Shown here one piece after another: positions 1-9,800 of a DNA stretch of 64,000 bases. The DNA is from Hymenobacter sp. J193 (GTDB taxonomy: Bacteria > Bacteroidota > Bacteroidia > Cytophagales > Hymenobacteraceae): contig NZ_JAJONE010000001.1 of NCBI RefSeq assembly GCF_024700075.1, forward strand, positions 1,302,001 to 1,366,000, written 5' to 3'. The translations under genes and the position numbers were made by a program. The notes beneath the pieces were generated by a model. That model did no database searches. It was given only the letters and a program-made list of their open reading frames with translations, and was not told where the DNA came from. Position 1 is the first letter of the stretch, and every line of letters begins with the position of its first letter.

Positions 1-3000
1 CTGCACCGTGCCGCCGTGGCGCTCCGACAGCTCCTTCACCAGGGCAAGCCCTACCCCGCTGCCTCCGGAGTCCGCGCCACTACTCACTACCTGGTAAAAC
101 CGGTCGAACAGGTGCGGGAGGTGGCTGGGTGCAATGCCCACCCCGGTATCCTGCACGCTCAGCACCACGGTTCCCTGGGGTGCCAGCGGCGTGGGCGCTT
201 CGTCGTGCACGGCCAGCGTGACGTGCCCCCCGGCGGGCGTGAAGCGCAGGGCATTGGCGAGCAGGTTGCTCACTACTTCTTCCAGACGCGTTACGTCAAA
301 CACCAACGGCACCGGCTGGGCCGGCACGGCCAGGTGCAGGCCTATTTGCCGCGCGGCGGCCAGGTGCTGAAACCCCGCCAGCCAGGCGCGGGCCGATGCG
401 GCCACGTCGCCGGCCTGGGGCTGCAGGGTAAGCCCGCCGGCTTCCAGCTTGCTTAAGTCGAGGAGCTGGTTGATAAGGCGCAGCAGCTTGCGGGCATTGT
501 CGCCGATGCGCAGGCCGTGGCGGCGGGCCGGGGCCGGCATCGTTTCGTCGTAGGCCAGCTCCTCGGCCGGGCCCAGAATAAGCGTGAGCGGGGTGCGCAG
601 CTCGTGGCTGATGTGAGTGAAGAAGTCGGTTTTCACCCGGTCCATTTCCTGCAGATGTACCAGGGCCTGGTATTCCAGCTGCTGCTGGGCCCGCTCCCGC
701 TCCCGGCGCTGGGTGTTGCGGCGCACCACATAAAAGGCCCCGGCCACACCCGCCGCGTACAACAGGTAGGCCCACCAGGTACGCCACCAAGGCGGGCTGA
801 TGGTGAAAGACAGCCGGGTGGGCTGCGGATTCCACCGGCCGGCATCGTTGGCGGCCTTCACCTCAAAGGTGTAGCTGCCCGGCGGCAGGTTGGTGTAGGT
901 AGCGGAGGTAGCCTCGGCGGGCTTGCTCCACCGCTCGTCGAACCCCGTGAGGCGGTACTGGTAGCGGACTTTGGTAGGACTGGTGAGGCTGACGCCCACA
1001 AACTCGAAGGCCAGCTGGTTGAGGTGGTGAGGCAAGGTGAACCCCGCAGCCAATGCCGTGTCGCGGCCAAACACGCGCAGGTGAGTGACGTGCGTGCTGG
1101 GCGGCACGGGGTTGGGGCGAGCCAGGTGCGGGTCGTAGCGCATGAGGCCGTTCACGGTGCCGGCCCACAGCTTGCCATCGGGCTCCAGCAACACGGCGTT
1201 CTGGTTGGTTTCCTGCCCCAGAAAGCCCTCGGCGGTGCCGTAGCTCACAGTGCGGCGCGTGGCCGGGTCGAACACATCCAGGCCCAGGTTGGTACCCACC
1301 CACACCCGGCCCCGGGCATCACAGCGCACGAAGTACGGGTTGTTGGATTTCAGCCCTACTTCCGGTCCGTAGGCTTTCAGGCGTTGCCCGTCAAATTGCA
1401 GCAGCCCTTCCCCAATGGAGCCCAGCCAGAGGTAGCCACGCGGGTCTTGGGTGATGGAGCCGATACTCAGGTGGTCGGTGCGGCCGTCGGCGCGGCGCAG
1501 CTGGTCGGGGCCATTGGCCTGCACGTCCACACGCACCAGGCCTTGGTCGTCGGTACCCAGCCAGAGAGTACCCTCCCGGTCCTGGAAGGCCGCCCACAGC
1601 GCGTTGGTACCCAGGCCCGAACTAGCGCCGTAGGTTCGGCTGGCGCCGGTGGCGGGGTTCAGCACCACGGTAGCCCCGGCGGCGGCCGTTACGGCCCACA
1701 CCCGGCCCAGCTTGTCCTGAGCAAACTGGCGCACGTTCTGGCCCGCCAGACCCGGTATGTTGTTTAGCCCCTGCCAGCGTCCGGTAGCTGGTGTATACAC
1801 AGCCACGCCACTGCCCCGGCTGCCCAGCCAGATGCGCCCCTGCGCGTCCTTGAACAAGGCCCGCACGAAGTTAGCCGCGTCGCCACCCGGCCGCCGGTAG
1901 GCCAGCCGGAACTGCCGGCCCGCAGGGTTTTCAGGCCGAAACTCCCACAGGCCCAGCCGGGTACCCACCCAGTAGACGCCTGGCCCAACATTTACTATAT
2001 TCTGCACGTCGGCCTCGCCGGACTCGTTGCGGCCTCCCAACCCCTCAGCCGACCCAAACAAGGCAAACTGCTCGTCGGGAATGTGCTGAAGGATGCCGTC
2101 GTCGAGCACCACCCACATGCTGCCTTCCCGATCTTCGAGCAAGCCACAGGCGGTTTGGTCGCTGAGCAGGCTGTGCTGGGGAAAGCAAGTGACGCGGCTC
2201 GTGGCCGGCTCGTAGCAACTCACGCCCGCCGCCGACACGGCCCACACCCGCCCGAGGCGGTCGGGCAGCACCCGCTGGGGTGCGGCGGCGCACAGGCCTT
2301 GCTCCCGCCCTATCACCCGCAGTTGCCAGGGCTGGGCGGGTGAGGTCCGCGTGAGCTGACCCAAACCGTTTTTCAAACCCAGCCAATACGCATTGTCGGA
2401 GGCCCGGTGAATGGAATAAACCCGTTGCTGGCGGATAGCGGCGGGCAAGGCTGCCGTGGCTGCCTCCAGCCGCTGCCCGGTATTGGCGTGTACAATTACT
2501 AATCCCTGGGCAGTGGCCACCCACAGCTCTTGGGCGGCACCAGCGGCTATTTGAAAGATTGTATCGGAAGGTAGGGCGTGGGGAGCAGCTACGTGCTTGA
2601 TTGGCCCATTGCCAGCTTGCGGCAGACGGTACAGGCCATTGCCGAGGGTAGCCACCCACAGCTGCTGGTTGGGGGCGGGCAACAGCTGGCGGATGCTGGC
2701 AGTGGCGCGCCAGCGGGCCGGGCCCAGCTTGCCCACCTGCCCGGTTTGGCTGATGGCCGTGATGATGCCGGCCGCGTGGCCCAGCCACATGCCTCCTCCC
2801 GGAGCCGGCAACAGGCTGCTTACGTGGTTGTCGGGGAGGCCCTGGCGGGAGTCGAGGGTCTGGAAGCGGCGGCCATCAAACCAGCATACCCCACCCTGCG
2901 TGCCGGCCCACAGCCGCCCGCCCTCATCTTGCGCCAGACAGTACACGGTGCTTTGCGGCAGCCCATCGGCTAGGCCATACACGCGGGTAGCCAGCGTTTG

Positions 3001-3090
3001 GGCGTGGGCAGTGCCAATGCCAACTACCAGCGCAACGGATAGCAGCCAGCAAAAAGGAAGTAAGCCGAAACGGGCGGAGAAGTGCAGCAT
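1..3090 (-). CDS. Two-component-propeller sensor histidine kinase, C-terminus beyond window
   Basis: The reverse strand is open from an ATG at 3090 to the window edge (1030 codons), so this is a partial gene. A signal peptide or anchor occupies about residues 1-28. A long run of beta-propeller repeats follows (recurring GxLW.GT, RVWV and YWLG motifs), as in two-component regulator propellers. A Y_Y_Y-type domain lies near residues 700-760 (YQYRLTGFDERWS), and one membrane segment at about 768-787. The dimerisation box HISHELRTPLTL carries the phosphoacceptor His at residue 829, and the ATPase N box NLLANALRFT and DTGVGIAP are visible. It should sense a periplasmic ligand and autophosphorylate. 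A receiver plus AraC output domain (hybrid HTCS form) may follow outside the window; this cannot be seen. Family confidence is high; the ligand is unknown. Confidence 0.93.
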   Translation of the reverse strand, partial: MLHFSARFGLLPFCWLLSVALVVGIGTAHAQTLATRVYGLADGLPQSTVYCLAQDEGGRLWAGTQGGVCWFDGRRFQTLDSRQGLPDNHVSSLLPAPGGGMWLGHAAGIITAISQTGQVGKLGPARWRATASIRQLLPAPNQQLWVATLGNGLYRLPQAGNGPIKHVAAPHALPSDTIFQIAAGAAQELWVATAQGLVIVHANTGQRLEAATAALPAAIRQQRVYSIHRASDNAYWLGLKNGLGQLTRTSPAQPWQLRVIGREQGLCAAAPQRVLPDRLGRVWAVSAAGVSCYEPATSRVTCFPQHSLLSDQTACGLLEDREGSMWVVLDDGILQHIPDEQFALFGSAEGLGGRNESGEADVQNIVNVGPGVYWVGTRLGLWEFRPENPAGRQFRLAYRRPGGDAANFVRALFKDAQGRIWLGSRGSGVAVYTPATGRWQGLNNIPGLAGQNVRQFAQDKLGRVWAVTAAAGATVVLNPATGASRTYGASSGLGTNALWAAFQDREGTLWLGTDDQGLVRVDVQANGPDQLRRADGRTDHLSIGSITQDPRGYLWLGSIGEGLLQFDGQRLKAYGPEVGLKSNNPYFVRCDARGRVWVGTNLGLDVFDPATRRTVSYGTAEGFLGQETNQNAVLLEPDGKLWAGTVNGLMRYDPHLARPNPVPPSTHVTHLRVFGRDTALAAGFTLPHHLNQLAFEFVGVSLTSPTKVRYQYRLTGFDERWSKPAEATSATYTNLPPGSYTFEVKAANDAGRWNPQPTRLSFTISPPWWRTWWAYLLYAAGVAGAFYVVRRNTQRRERERAQQQLEYQALVHLQEMDRVKTDFFTHISHELRTPLTLILGPAEELAYDETMPAPARRHGLRIGDNARKLLRLINQLLDLSKLEAGGLTLQPQAGDVAASARAWLAGFQHLAAARQIGLHLAVPAQPVPLVFDVTRLEEVVSNLLANALRFTPAGGHVTLAVHDEAPTPLAPQGTVVLSVQDTGVGIAPSHLPHLFDRFYQVVSSGADSGGSGVGLALVKELSERHGGTVQ

Positions 3091-3160
3091 CGGCAACGGT
3101 GGAGGTTCGTTAGCTACCAAAGTGCCTTACAAAGGCAGCCTGGTAGAAAACTCAGATTAA

Positions 3161-3283
3161 ATGGCACTATCAAACATCCTGCAAGGTGGTCTATTCGCTT
3201 ATCGTTCTCAACCACATGATGATGTGAAACTTCAAGCTGAAGCATACCGCCACGGCAAGCTGGGCCAAAGCTACCGGCTATAG
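3161..3283 (+). CDS. Possible 40-residue small protein
   Basis: An ATG-to-TAG frame of 40 codons lies between the divergently placed kinase and the LuxR-type gene. The product would be soluble, polar and rich in Gln, His and Arg (ends GKLGQSYRL). The amino-acid mix looks protein-like and the local DNA is less GC-rich than its neighbours, but no ribosome-binding site or homologue is recognised. It may be a gene remnant or chance. The rest of the 3091-3354 gap presumably holds the two divergent promoters. Confidence 0.25.
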   Translation: MALSNILQGGLFAYRSQPHDDVKLQAEAYRHGKLGQSYRL

Positions 3284-3354
3284 TCCTAGTTAAAATGAGT
3301 AAGATTACCTATGCCTGTAAGTAGGCTATTCCGGCGTTGTCGCTATCTTCCCGA

Positions 3355-4119
3355 ATGATTCGTCTGCGCCACGCCGATTTTCTGCGCCTCAACCACGCCA
3401 TTGAGCTGGTCCACGCCGAGGCCGAGCCGCTGGGGTTGTTCGGGCAGTTGTCGAGGGCTGTGATGCTGGCTATTTCGGCCGAAACGGTGTGTTTCGACGG
3501 CTACGACCTGCAGGGCCGCATTGGCCACCTGGGCGCTTACCCCGAGGGCTTGTTTGTGGCCGACGACTTTCCCCTGCTCGGCAACCACATTGCCGAGCAT
3601 CCGCTGTTTCCGGCCATTATGGAGCAGCGCCGCTCCGAGCCCCTGCGCACCAGCGACTTCTGCCGGATGCCGCAGTACTTTCAAACCACCCTGTTCAATT
3701 CCTTTTACCGACCCCTGGCCCTCACGCACCATATGATTCTGGGGTTGGAGCTGACGGATTACGGCTGGGTTACCTGCGCCCTGGCCCGGCGCCGCCGCAA
3801 CTTCACCGAGGCCGACCGCCAGGTGCTGCACCTGCTCAAGCCCCACGTGCAGGTGGCCGTGCGGCACGCCCGCACCGTAGCCCGCCTTCAGAACCGGCCA
3901 CCCGCCGCCCCGGAAATGGCCCTACTCACGGCGCTTACGGCCCGCGAAACCCACGTGCTGACCCTGCTCAGCCGGGGCCTGACCGACAAGGAAATAGGTC
4001 AGCAGAGCGGCATTAGCACCCGCACGGTGCAGAACCATTTGCAGAACATCTACAGCAAGCTGGGCGTGACCAACCGCACGGCGGCGCTGGGGCAGGTATT
4101 GGGGCGCGGGGCGTACTAG
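3355..4119 (+). CDS. LuxR-family transcriptional regulator
   Basis: A protein of 254 residues from ATG 3355; a TTG six codons upstream is possible but less likely. The C-terminus is a clear LuxR/GerE helix-turn-helix (LTARETHVLTLLSRGLTDKEIGQQSGISTRTVQNHLQNIYSKLGV read in parts), with the usual conserved Glu, Gly, Val, Asn and Lys positions. The N-terminal 180 residues are not a receiver domain, since no phosphoacceptor Asp pattern is seen; they may form a GAF/PAS-like sensor. It is a DNA-binding regulator with an unknown signal. It stands alone, codirectional with dnaX 56 bp downstream, but dnaX has its own -7 box. Confidence 0.85.
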   Translation: MIRLRHADFLRLNHAIELVHAEAEPLGLFGQLSRAVMLAISAETVCFDGYDLQGRIGHLGAYPEGLFVADDFPLLGNHIAEHPLFPAIMEQRRSEPLRTSDFCRMPQYFQTTLFNSFYRPLALTHHMILGLELTDYGWVTCALARRRRNFTEADRQVLHLLKPHVQVAVRHARTVARLQNRPPAAPEMALLTALTARETHVLTLLSRGLTDKEIGQQSGISTRTVQNHLQNIYSKLGVTNRTAALGQVLGRGAY

Positions 4120-4155
4120 CGGCCCGGATGGGGCGGAATCGGGCGGGCGGTTGCT

Positions 4156-4163
4156 TATCTTTG
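4156..4163 (+). promoter_or_regulatory. Bacteroidota -7 box upstream of dnaX
   Basis: TATCTTTG matches the Bacteroidota sigma-A -7 consensus TAnnTTTG and ends 12 bp before the dnaX ATG, implying a very short leader. A good -33 TTG element is not evident. Confidence 0.55.
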
Positions 4164-4175
4164 TGACTAGCTCGT

Positions 4176-6328
4176 ATGGAAAATTTCGTTGTTTCGGCCC
4201 GTAAGTACCGCCCAGCCACGTTTCGCAGCGTGGTGGGGCAGCAGCACGTTACTACCACCCTGCAGAACGCCATTGCCTCTCAGCACCTGGCCCAGGCGTT
4301 TCTGTTCTGCGGACCGCGCGGCGTGGGCAAAACCACCTGCGCCCGCATCCTGGCTAAAACCATCAACTGCGAGTTTGTAGAGCAGCACGTGCGCCAGGGC
4401 CGCCCGGTTTCGGAGCTGATCAAGACCCAGCCCGACATCGTGCCCGCGGCCCTGCAACAGGTTGCCGACCCTGACAATACGCCCTTCGACCTGGAGGCCT
4501 GCGGCAAGTGCCCCTCGTGCCGGGCCTTCCAGGAAAGCGCCTCTTTTAATGTGCACGAGCTGGATGCGGCTTCCAACAACTCGGTGGAAGACATCCGCTC
4601 TCTGGTGGAGCAAGTGCGCTACGCCCCGCAGCAGGGCCGCTTCAAGGTGTACATCATCGACGAAGTGCACATGCTCTCGAATGCAGCCTTCAACGCCTTT
4701 CTGAAGACGCTGGAGGAGCCCCCGGGCTACGCCATCTTCATTCTGGCTACCACGGAGCGGCACAAGATTATCCCCACGATTTTGTCGCGGTGCCAGATCT
4801 TTGATTTCAACCGCATCAAGGTGGACGACATGCGCAACCACCTGCGCTACGTGGCCACCCAGGAGCACATTCAGGCCGAAGACGACGCTCTGCACCTGCT
4901 GGCCCAGAAAGCCGACGGCGGCCTGCGCGACGCCCTGAGCATGTTCGACCAGATGGTGACCTTCTCGGGCCAGAACCTGCGCTACCAGGATGTGGTGCAG
5001 AACCTGCACATTCTGGATTACGAGTACTATTTCCGGCTGGTAGACGCACTGCTAACGGAAAACCTGTCGGCCACGCTGCTCTTGCTGGATGAGGTGATGC
5101 AGCAGGGCTTCGACCTGCACAACTTTGTGGTGGGCGCCGCCGAGCACCTGCGCGGGCTGCTGGTGTGCAAAGACCCCGTGACGGTGCAGCTGCTGGAAGT
5201 GTCGGACAACATCCGGGCGCGCTACGTGCAGCAGGCCCAGGCCGCCCCGCTGGCATTCCTGCTCTCGGCCCTGAACCTGGTAAGCGTGTGCGACCGGGAG
5301 TTCAAGCAAGCCAAAAACCAGCGCCTGCACGTGGAGCTCACGCTCATGAAGCTAGCCTACCTGAACGGGGCCGTGCAGTTTGCCCGCGACCTGCAGGGAG
5401 GTCCGGCTCAAGCCAGCGTAGCATCGTCGGATAATGGCGAGGCGAAAAAAAAGTAGTGTAACAACGCCCGCCCCGGCTGCCGCCGCGCCCGTACCGCCAT
5501 CGGCGCCTGCCGGCCGCCTCGTAGCCGATGGCACCGCCGAAACCCCGGCCGCTTACCGCGCCACTTCAACCAGAAACCAGAAACCAGAAACCAGAAACCA
5601 GCAACCCGTTCACGCTCCCGCCGATCCGGAGCCCATTGTACCAGTCGACAGCGGCGTGGAAGAGCTGCACGTTACGCCCAGCATCGAAAACCCGCCGGCC
5701 GTCGTGCCGGCCCGCCGCCAGCTGCACGATACGGCTCCGCACGTAGACACCGGCCGCCCCAGCGTGGCCGGCCACGAGCCCCAGGACGCACCCATCGTAG
5801 CTGCCCCCCTCCGCCCCCCTTCCTTCCCTTACCCGTGGCGCCGGCGTGGCCTCCAAGCTGCCCAGCCTCACGGCCATGAAGGAGCAGGCGGCACGCCAGA
5901 GCGCGGCTCCCAAAACTACCGCCACCGAGGAGGATGCCCCGGCCGCCGCGCCCGGCACCCTGCCCGCCATCGACGATGCCCGTCTGCAGCAGGTATGGAA
6001 TGAGCTCAAGGAATTGCGCAAGGCTGGCAGCATGAGCGAGTACACGGTGCTGAACCGCCCGGTACAGGCCGATGAGCGGCACGTAATTCGGCTGCGCGTG
6101 GACAACCCCGTGCAGGAAGACGTATTCAACGACTTCCGGGCCGATTTCCTGGGGGAGCTGCGCCGCCGCACGGGCTACCCGCGCCTCACGGTGCAGGTGG
6201 AGGTGGTGGAGCAGCAAAGCACCGGCCGCAAGCTCTACACCTCCGCCGACAAGTTCGAGTACTTGGCCGAGAAATTTCCCGCCCTGGTCACCATGAAGCA
6301 GCGCCTGGGCCTGGATACTGACTTTTGA
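4176..6328 (+). CDS. dnaX: DNA polymerase III subunit tau/gamma (DnaX), two frame breaks
   Basis: Clamp-loader ATPase. The first frame runs 4176-5456 (426 aa). It shows Walker A GPRGVGKT at residues 46-53, a zinc module with Cys65, Cys109, Cys112 and Cys115 that contains an extra loop of about 40 residues, Walker B with DEVH at 162-165, and the SRC sensor motif at 204-206. It stops at TAG (5454-5456) right after an A8 tract (5445-5452). Reading on with one A skipped gives a Pro/Ala-rich linker (5453 to about 5805). A second one-base surplus in C6 runs at 5804-5809 or 5814-5819 leads to the conserved C-terminal part (about 5801-6328; ASKLPSLTAMKEQ, VWNELKELRKAG). Intact tau would be about 716 aa; the stopped form resembles E. 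coli gamma (about 430 aa). The first break could be programmed slippage or a sequence error; the second looks like an error. Confidence 0.93.
5568..5605 (+). repeat. Tandem 7-bp repeat inside the dnaX tau linker
   Basis: AACCAGA is repeated four times and followed by AACCAGCAAC, encoding a RNQKPETRNQ-like stretch in the linker. The last 17 bases equal the right arm of the inverted repeat at 60913-60929, so an interspersed heptamer repeat appears to have entered a coding region. Confidence 0.8.
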
Positions 6329-6815
6329 TTAATGTGCTAAAGTGGAGAATGTGCTGCGCTGCGCTGATGTGCTAATGCTAATTTCCTGCTGCGCTTCAAC
6401 GCTGCCTGGGCAAGCGGCTTGAAATCATCTGGCACAGAGTAGCGTGTTCTAACTTCCATCCTATTTTCGGCTGGCCATATTCGGCGCAGGGCACAGGCAT
6501 TGGGAAGGTGAAATGGATATTAGGCACTATTTACCCACTCCTTCCCTCCCCTTAAGGAGCACCATACAGGCCATTACGGAGAAATACTATTTCGCTCTGG
6601 CAGGCAGCGGCTGTTTTCTACTTGTCATTGAGAGTATGTGGCGCATCAAGCCAGTGGAGTAGCCATCCGTCCTGGGCAACGCACCAGGTTATGAAGGAGC
6701 CGTGCCGTGTGGGCAGTAGCGCGAACTACACAGTTCGCGCTACGACTAATCTATCCATTAGCACCTCAGCACATTTCCCACCTTAGCGAAGCGAAGCACA
6801 TTAACGCAGCGCCTT
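6329..6815. repeat. Non-coding region bounded by imperfect inverted repeats, with a REP-like hairpin
   Basis: This is the largest part of the 530-bp gap between dnaX and the M16 protease gene. A left arm at 6327-6377 (built on TTAATGTGCT and GATGTGCTAATG) is the imperfect complement of 6756-6805 (CATTAGCACC...GCACATTAAC). Inside lies a perfect 12-bp stem at 6716-6727 and 6732-6743 (GTAGCGCGAACT, loop ACAC). No credible gene lies between the arms, so it may be a MITE-like or REP-type element. Confidence 0.6.
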
Positions 6816-6823
6816 TATCTTTG
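6816..6823 (+). promoter_or_regulatory. -7 box for the M16 protease gene
   Basis: TATCTTTG, identical to the dnaX -7 box, lies 35 bp before the GTG start at 6859, giving a leader of about 30 nt. Confidence 0.5.
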
Positions 6824-6858
6824 ACTTTTATTCTTTTGCCCTACCTCATCTGTTTTCC

Positions 6859-9800
6859 GTGAAAAAAAACCTGCTACTCGTGCTGCCGGCTATGGCGGTG
6901 CTGAGTTTAACCCAGTGCCAGTCGAGCAAGCCGGCCGCTACGGCCGCTGCTACGACGACTCCGGCCCCCGCCGCGCCGGCCCAAAAGGAATATAAGTACC
7001 AGACCGTGGAGGGCGACCCGCTGAAGGCCCGCATCTACACCCTCGACAACGGCCTGACGGTGTACCTCTCCGACTACAAAGACGCCCCGCGCATTCAGAC
7101 CTACGTAGCGGTGCGCGCTGGTTCCAAGAACGACCCGCACACCGCCACCGGCCTGGCCCACTACCTGGAGCACATGGTGTTCAAGGGCACTTCCAAGCTG
7201 GGCACCCAGAACTGGGCCGCCGAACAGGCCGAGCTGGCCAAGATTGAGGCCCTCTACGAGCAGTACCGCAGCAAAACCGATGTAGCCGAGCGCAAGCGCC
7301 TCTACCACCAGATTGACTCGGTATCGGGCGTGGCGGCCAAGTACGCCGTGGCCAACGAGTACGACAAAGCTATGGGCGCCATCGGGGCCAAGGGCTCCAA
7401 TGCCTACACCTCGGTGGAGCAGACGGTGTACCAAGAAGACATTCCGAGCAACCAGGTGGAGAAGTGGGCCGCCATTCAGGCTGAGCGGTTTGGGGAAATG
7501 GTGCCCCGCCTGTTTCACACCGAGCTGGAAGCCGTGTACGAGGAGAAAAACCGCACCCTCGACAGTGACTTCAGCAAGGAGTATCAGGCCTTGAACGCTG
7601 CCCTCTACCAGAAGCACGAGTACGGCACCCAGACCACCATCGGCACCATTGAGCACCTGCAGAACCCGTCCATCACGGAAATCAAGAAGTACTTCACCCA
7701 GTACTACGTGCCCAACAACGTGGCCCTGACGCTGAGCGGCGACCTGGACTACGACCAGACCATCCGCATCATCGATAAGTACTTTGGCGGGTTGCAGCGC
7801 CAGCCGATACCGGCGTTTACGCCCGCGCAGGAAGCGCCCATCACGGCGCCCATCGTGAAGGAAATCAAAGGCCCCGACGCGGAAAACGTGATGCTGGGCT
7901 TCCGCTTTCCCGGTACCACCACCCCCGACGCCGTGGTGCTGCGCATGATCGACAAGATTCTGACCAACGGCCAGGCCGGCCTCGTGGACCTCGACCTCAA
8001 CCAGCAGCAAAAAGTGCTGCAGGCAGCCACGTTTACCGACCTCAACAACGACTACTCCACCCACGTGCTCTACGCCACCCCGCGCCAGGGCCAGAAGCTG
8101 GAACAGGTGCGCGACCTGCTCCTCGCGGAGCTGACAAAGGTGAAGAAAGGGGACTTCCCCGACTGGCTGATTCCGGCCATTATCAACAGCGAAAAGCTGC
8201 AGCGCACCAAGAGCTACGAAAGCAACGAGGCCCGCGCCGGCGCCTTCGTCTCGGCCTTCATTGCCCGCCAGGACTGGAAAGACTACATAAAGCAGATCGA
8301 CGACTTCGCCAAGATTACCAAGGCGGATGTGATGCGCGTGGCTAATCAGAACTACGGTCAGAACTACGTGGCCGTGTACAAGCGCACCGGCCAGGACCCC
8401 AACAAGGTGAAGGTGGTGAAGCCCACCATCACGCCCGTGCCCGTGAACCGCGACGCCGCTTCCGGCTTCTACAAGCAGGTAACCAGCCTTCCGGCCCCGG
8501 CCCTCCAGCCGGTGTTCGTGGACTATAAGAAGGATATCCAGGAAACCAAGCTGGCCTCGGGCGTGCCGGTGTTCTACACCCGCAACACCGAAAACAACCT
8601 CTTCGACCTGTACTACGTGCTCGACATGGGCACCAACAACGACCCGCGCCTGGGCCTGGCCGCCGACTACCTCCAGTACCTCGGCACCGACAAGTACACC
8701 GCCGCCCAGCTCCAGCAGGAGTTCTACAAGCTGGGCTGCTCCTTCGGGGTGCAGAGCGGGGCCGACCGTATCTACGTGAGCCTCTCCGGCCTCGACAGCA
8801 ACTTCGAGCCGGCCGTGCAGCTGTTTGAGAGCCTGCTGGCCAAGCCCAAGCCCGACGCCGAAGCCCTGCAGAACATGGTGGCCGGGGTACTGAAAGCCCG
8901 CCAGGACGCCAAGCTCAACAAAGGCGTGATTCTCAACCAGGCATTGGTGAACTACGCTAAGTACGGCCCGAAGAACCCTTTCACCACCCAGCTCAGCGAG
9001 AAGCAGCTCAAAGCCCTGAAACCCCAGGAGTTGACGGCCCTCATCCAGAAGATTCCGACCTACGAGCACCGCGTGCTGTATTACGGACCGCGGGCTGTCA
9101 AGGAGACAGAAAATAAGCAGGATGCTGAACAAGTGAATCGTGATTGTCATGGCGTTGTGCGCCTTGAATCAGGTTTAGTAAACACACTAGAAAAGCTCCA
9201 CAAAACGCCCACCAAGCTCACGCCGGTGCCGGCGGCCAAGGACTTTGCCGAGCTGCCCATGAACAGCCGCAAGGTGTACTGGGTGGATTACAACATGGTG
9301 CAGGCCGAAATCGTGTTCCTGACCAAGGGCGACGTGTACGACAAAGCCCTGGTGCCCACCGTGAGCCTCTACAACGAGTACTTCGGGGGTAGCATGGGCA
9401 GCATCGTGTTCCAGGAGCTGCGCGAAAGCAAGGCCTTGGCGTACTCGGCCTACTCCGGCTACTCCAACGCCGGCAAGGTGGGCCGCTCCAACTACATCAG
9501 CTCCTACATCGGCACCCAGAGCGACAAGCTGCCCGAGGCCATGGCCGGCATGCAGGCCCTGCTCAACGATATGCCCGTGGCCGAAGCCAACCTGCAGATT
9601 GCCAAGGACGCCATCCGCAACAGCATTGCCACCGAGCGCATCACCAAGAGCGACATCCTCTTCAGCTACGAGCGGGCCAAGCGCCTCGGCCTCGACTACG
9701 ACCTGCGCCGCGACGTGTACGAGCAGACCCCGAACATGAGCTTCGATGACCTGCGCAAGTTTCAGGAAGCCAAAGTGAAAGGCCAGAACCAGAGCATCCT

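Noticed and set aside
517..1767. 416-codon plus-strand frame at the left edge
   Set aside because: It is opposite the sensor kinase, whose propeller and H-box motifs are unambiguous.
6907..9150. 747-codon open frame on the minus strand
   Set aside because: It is antisense to the M16 protease. Its His/Val/Leu-rich composition is the mirror of GC-biased codons, with no motifs and no start signal.
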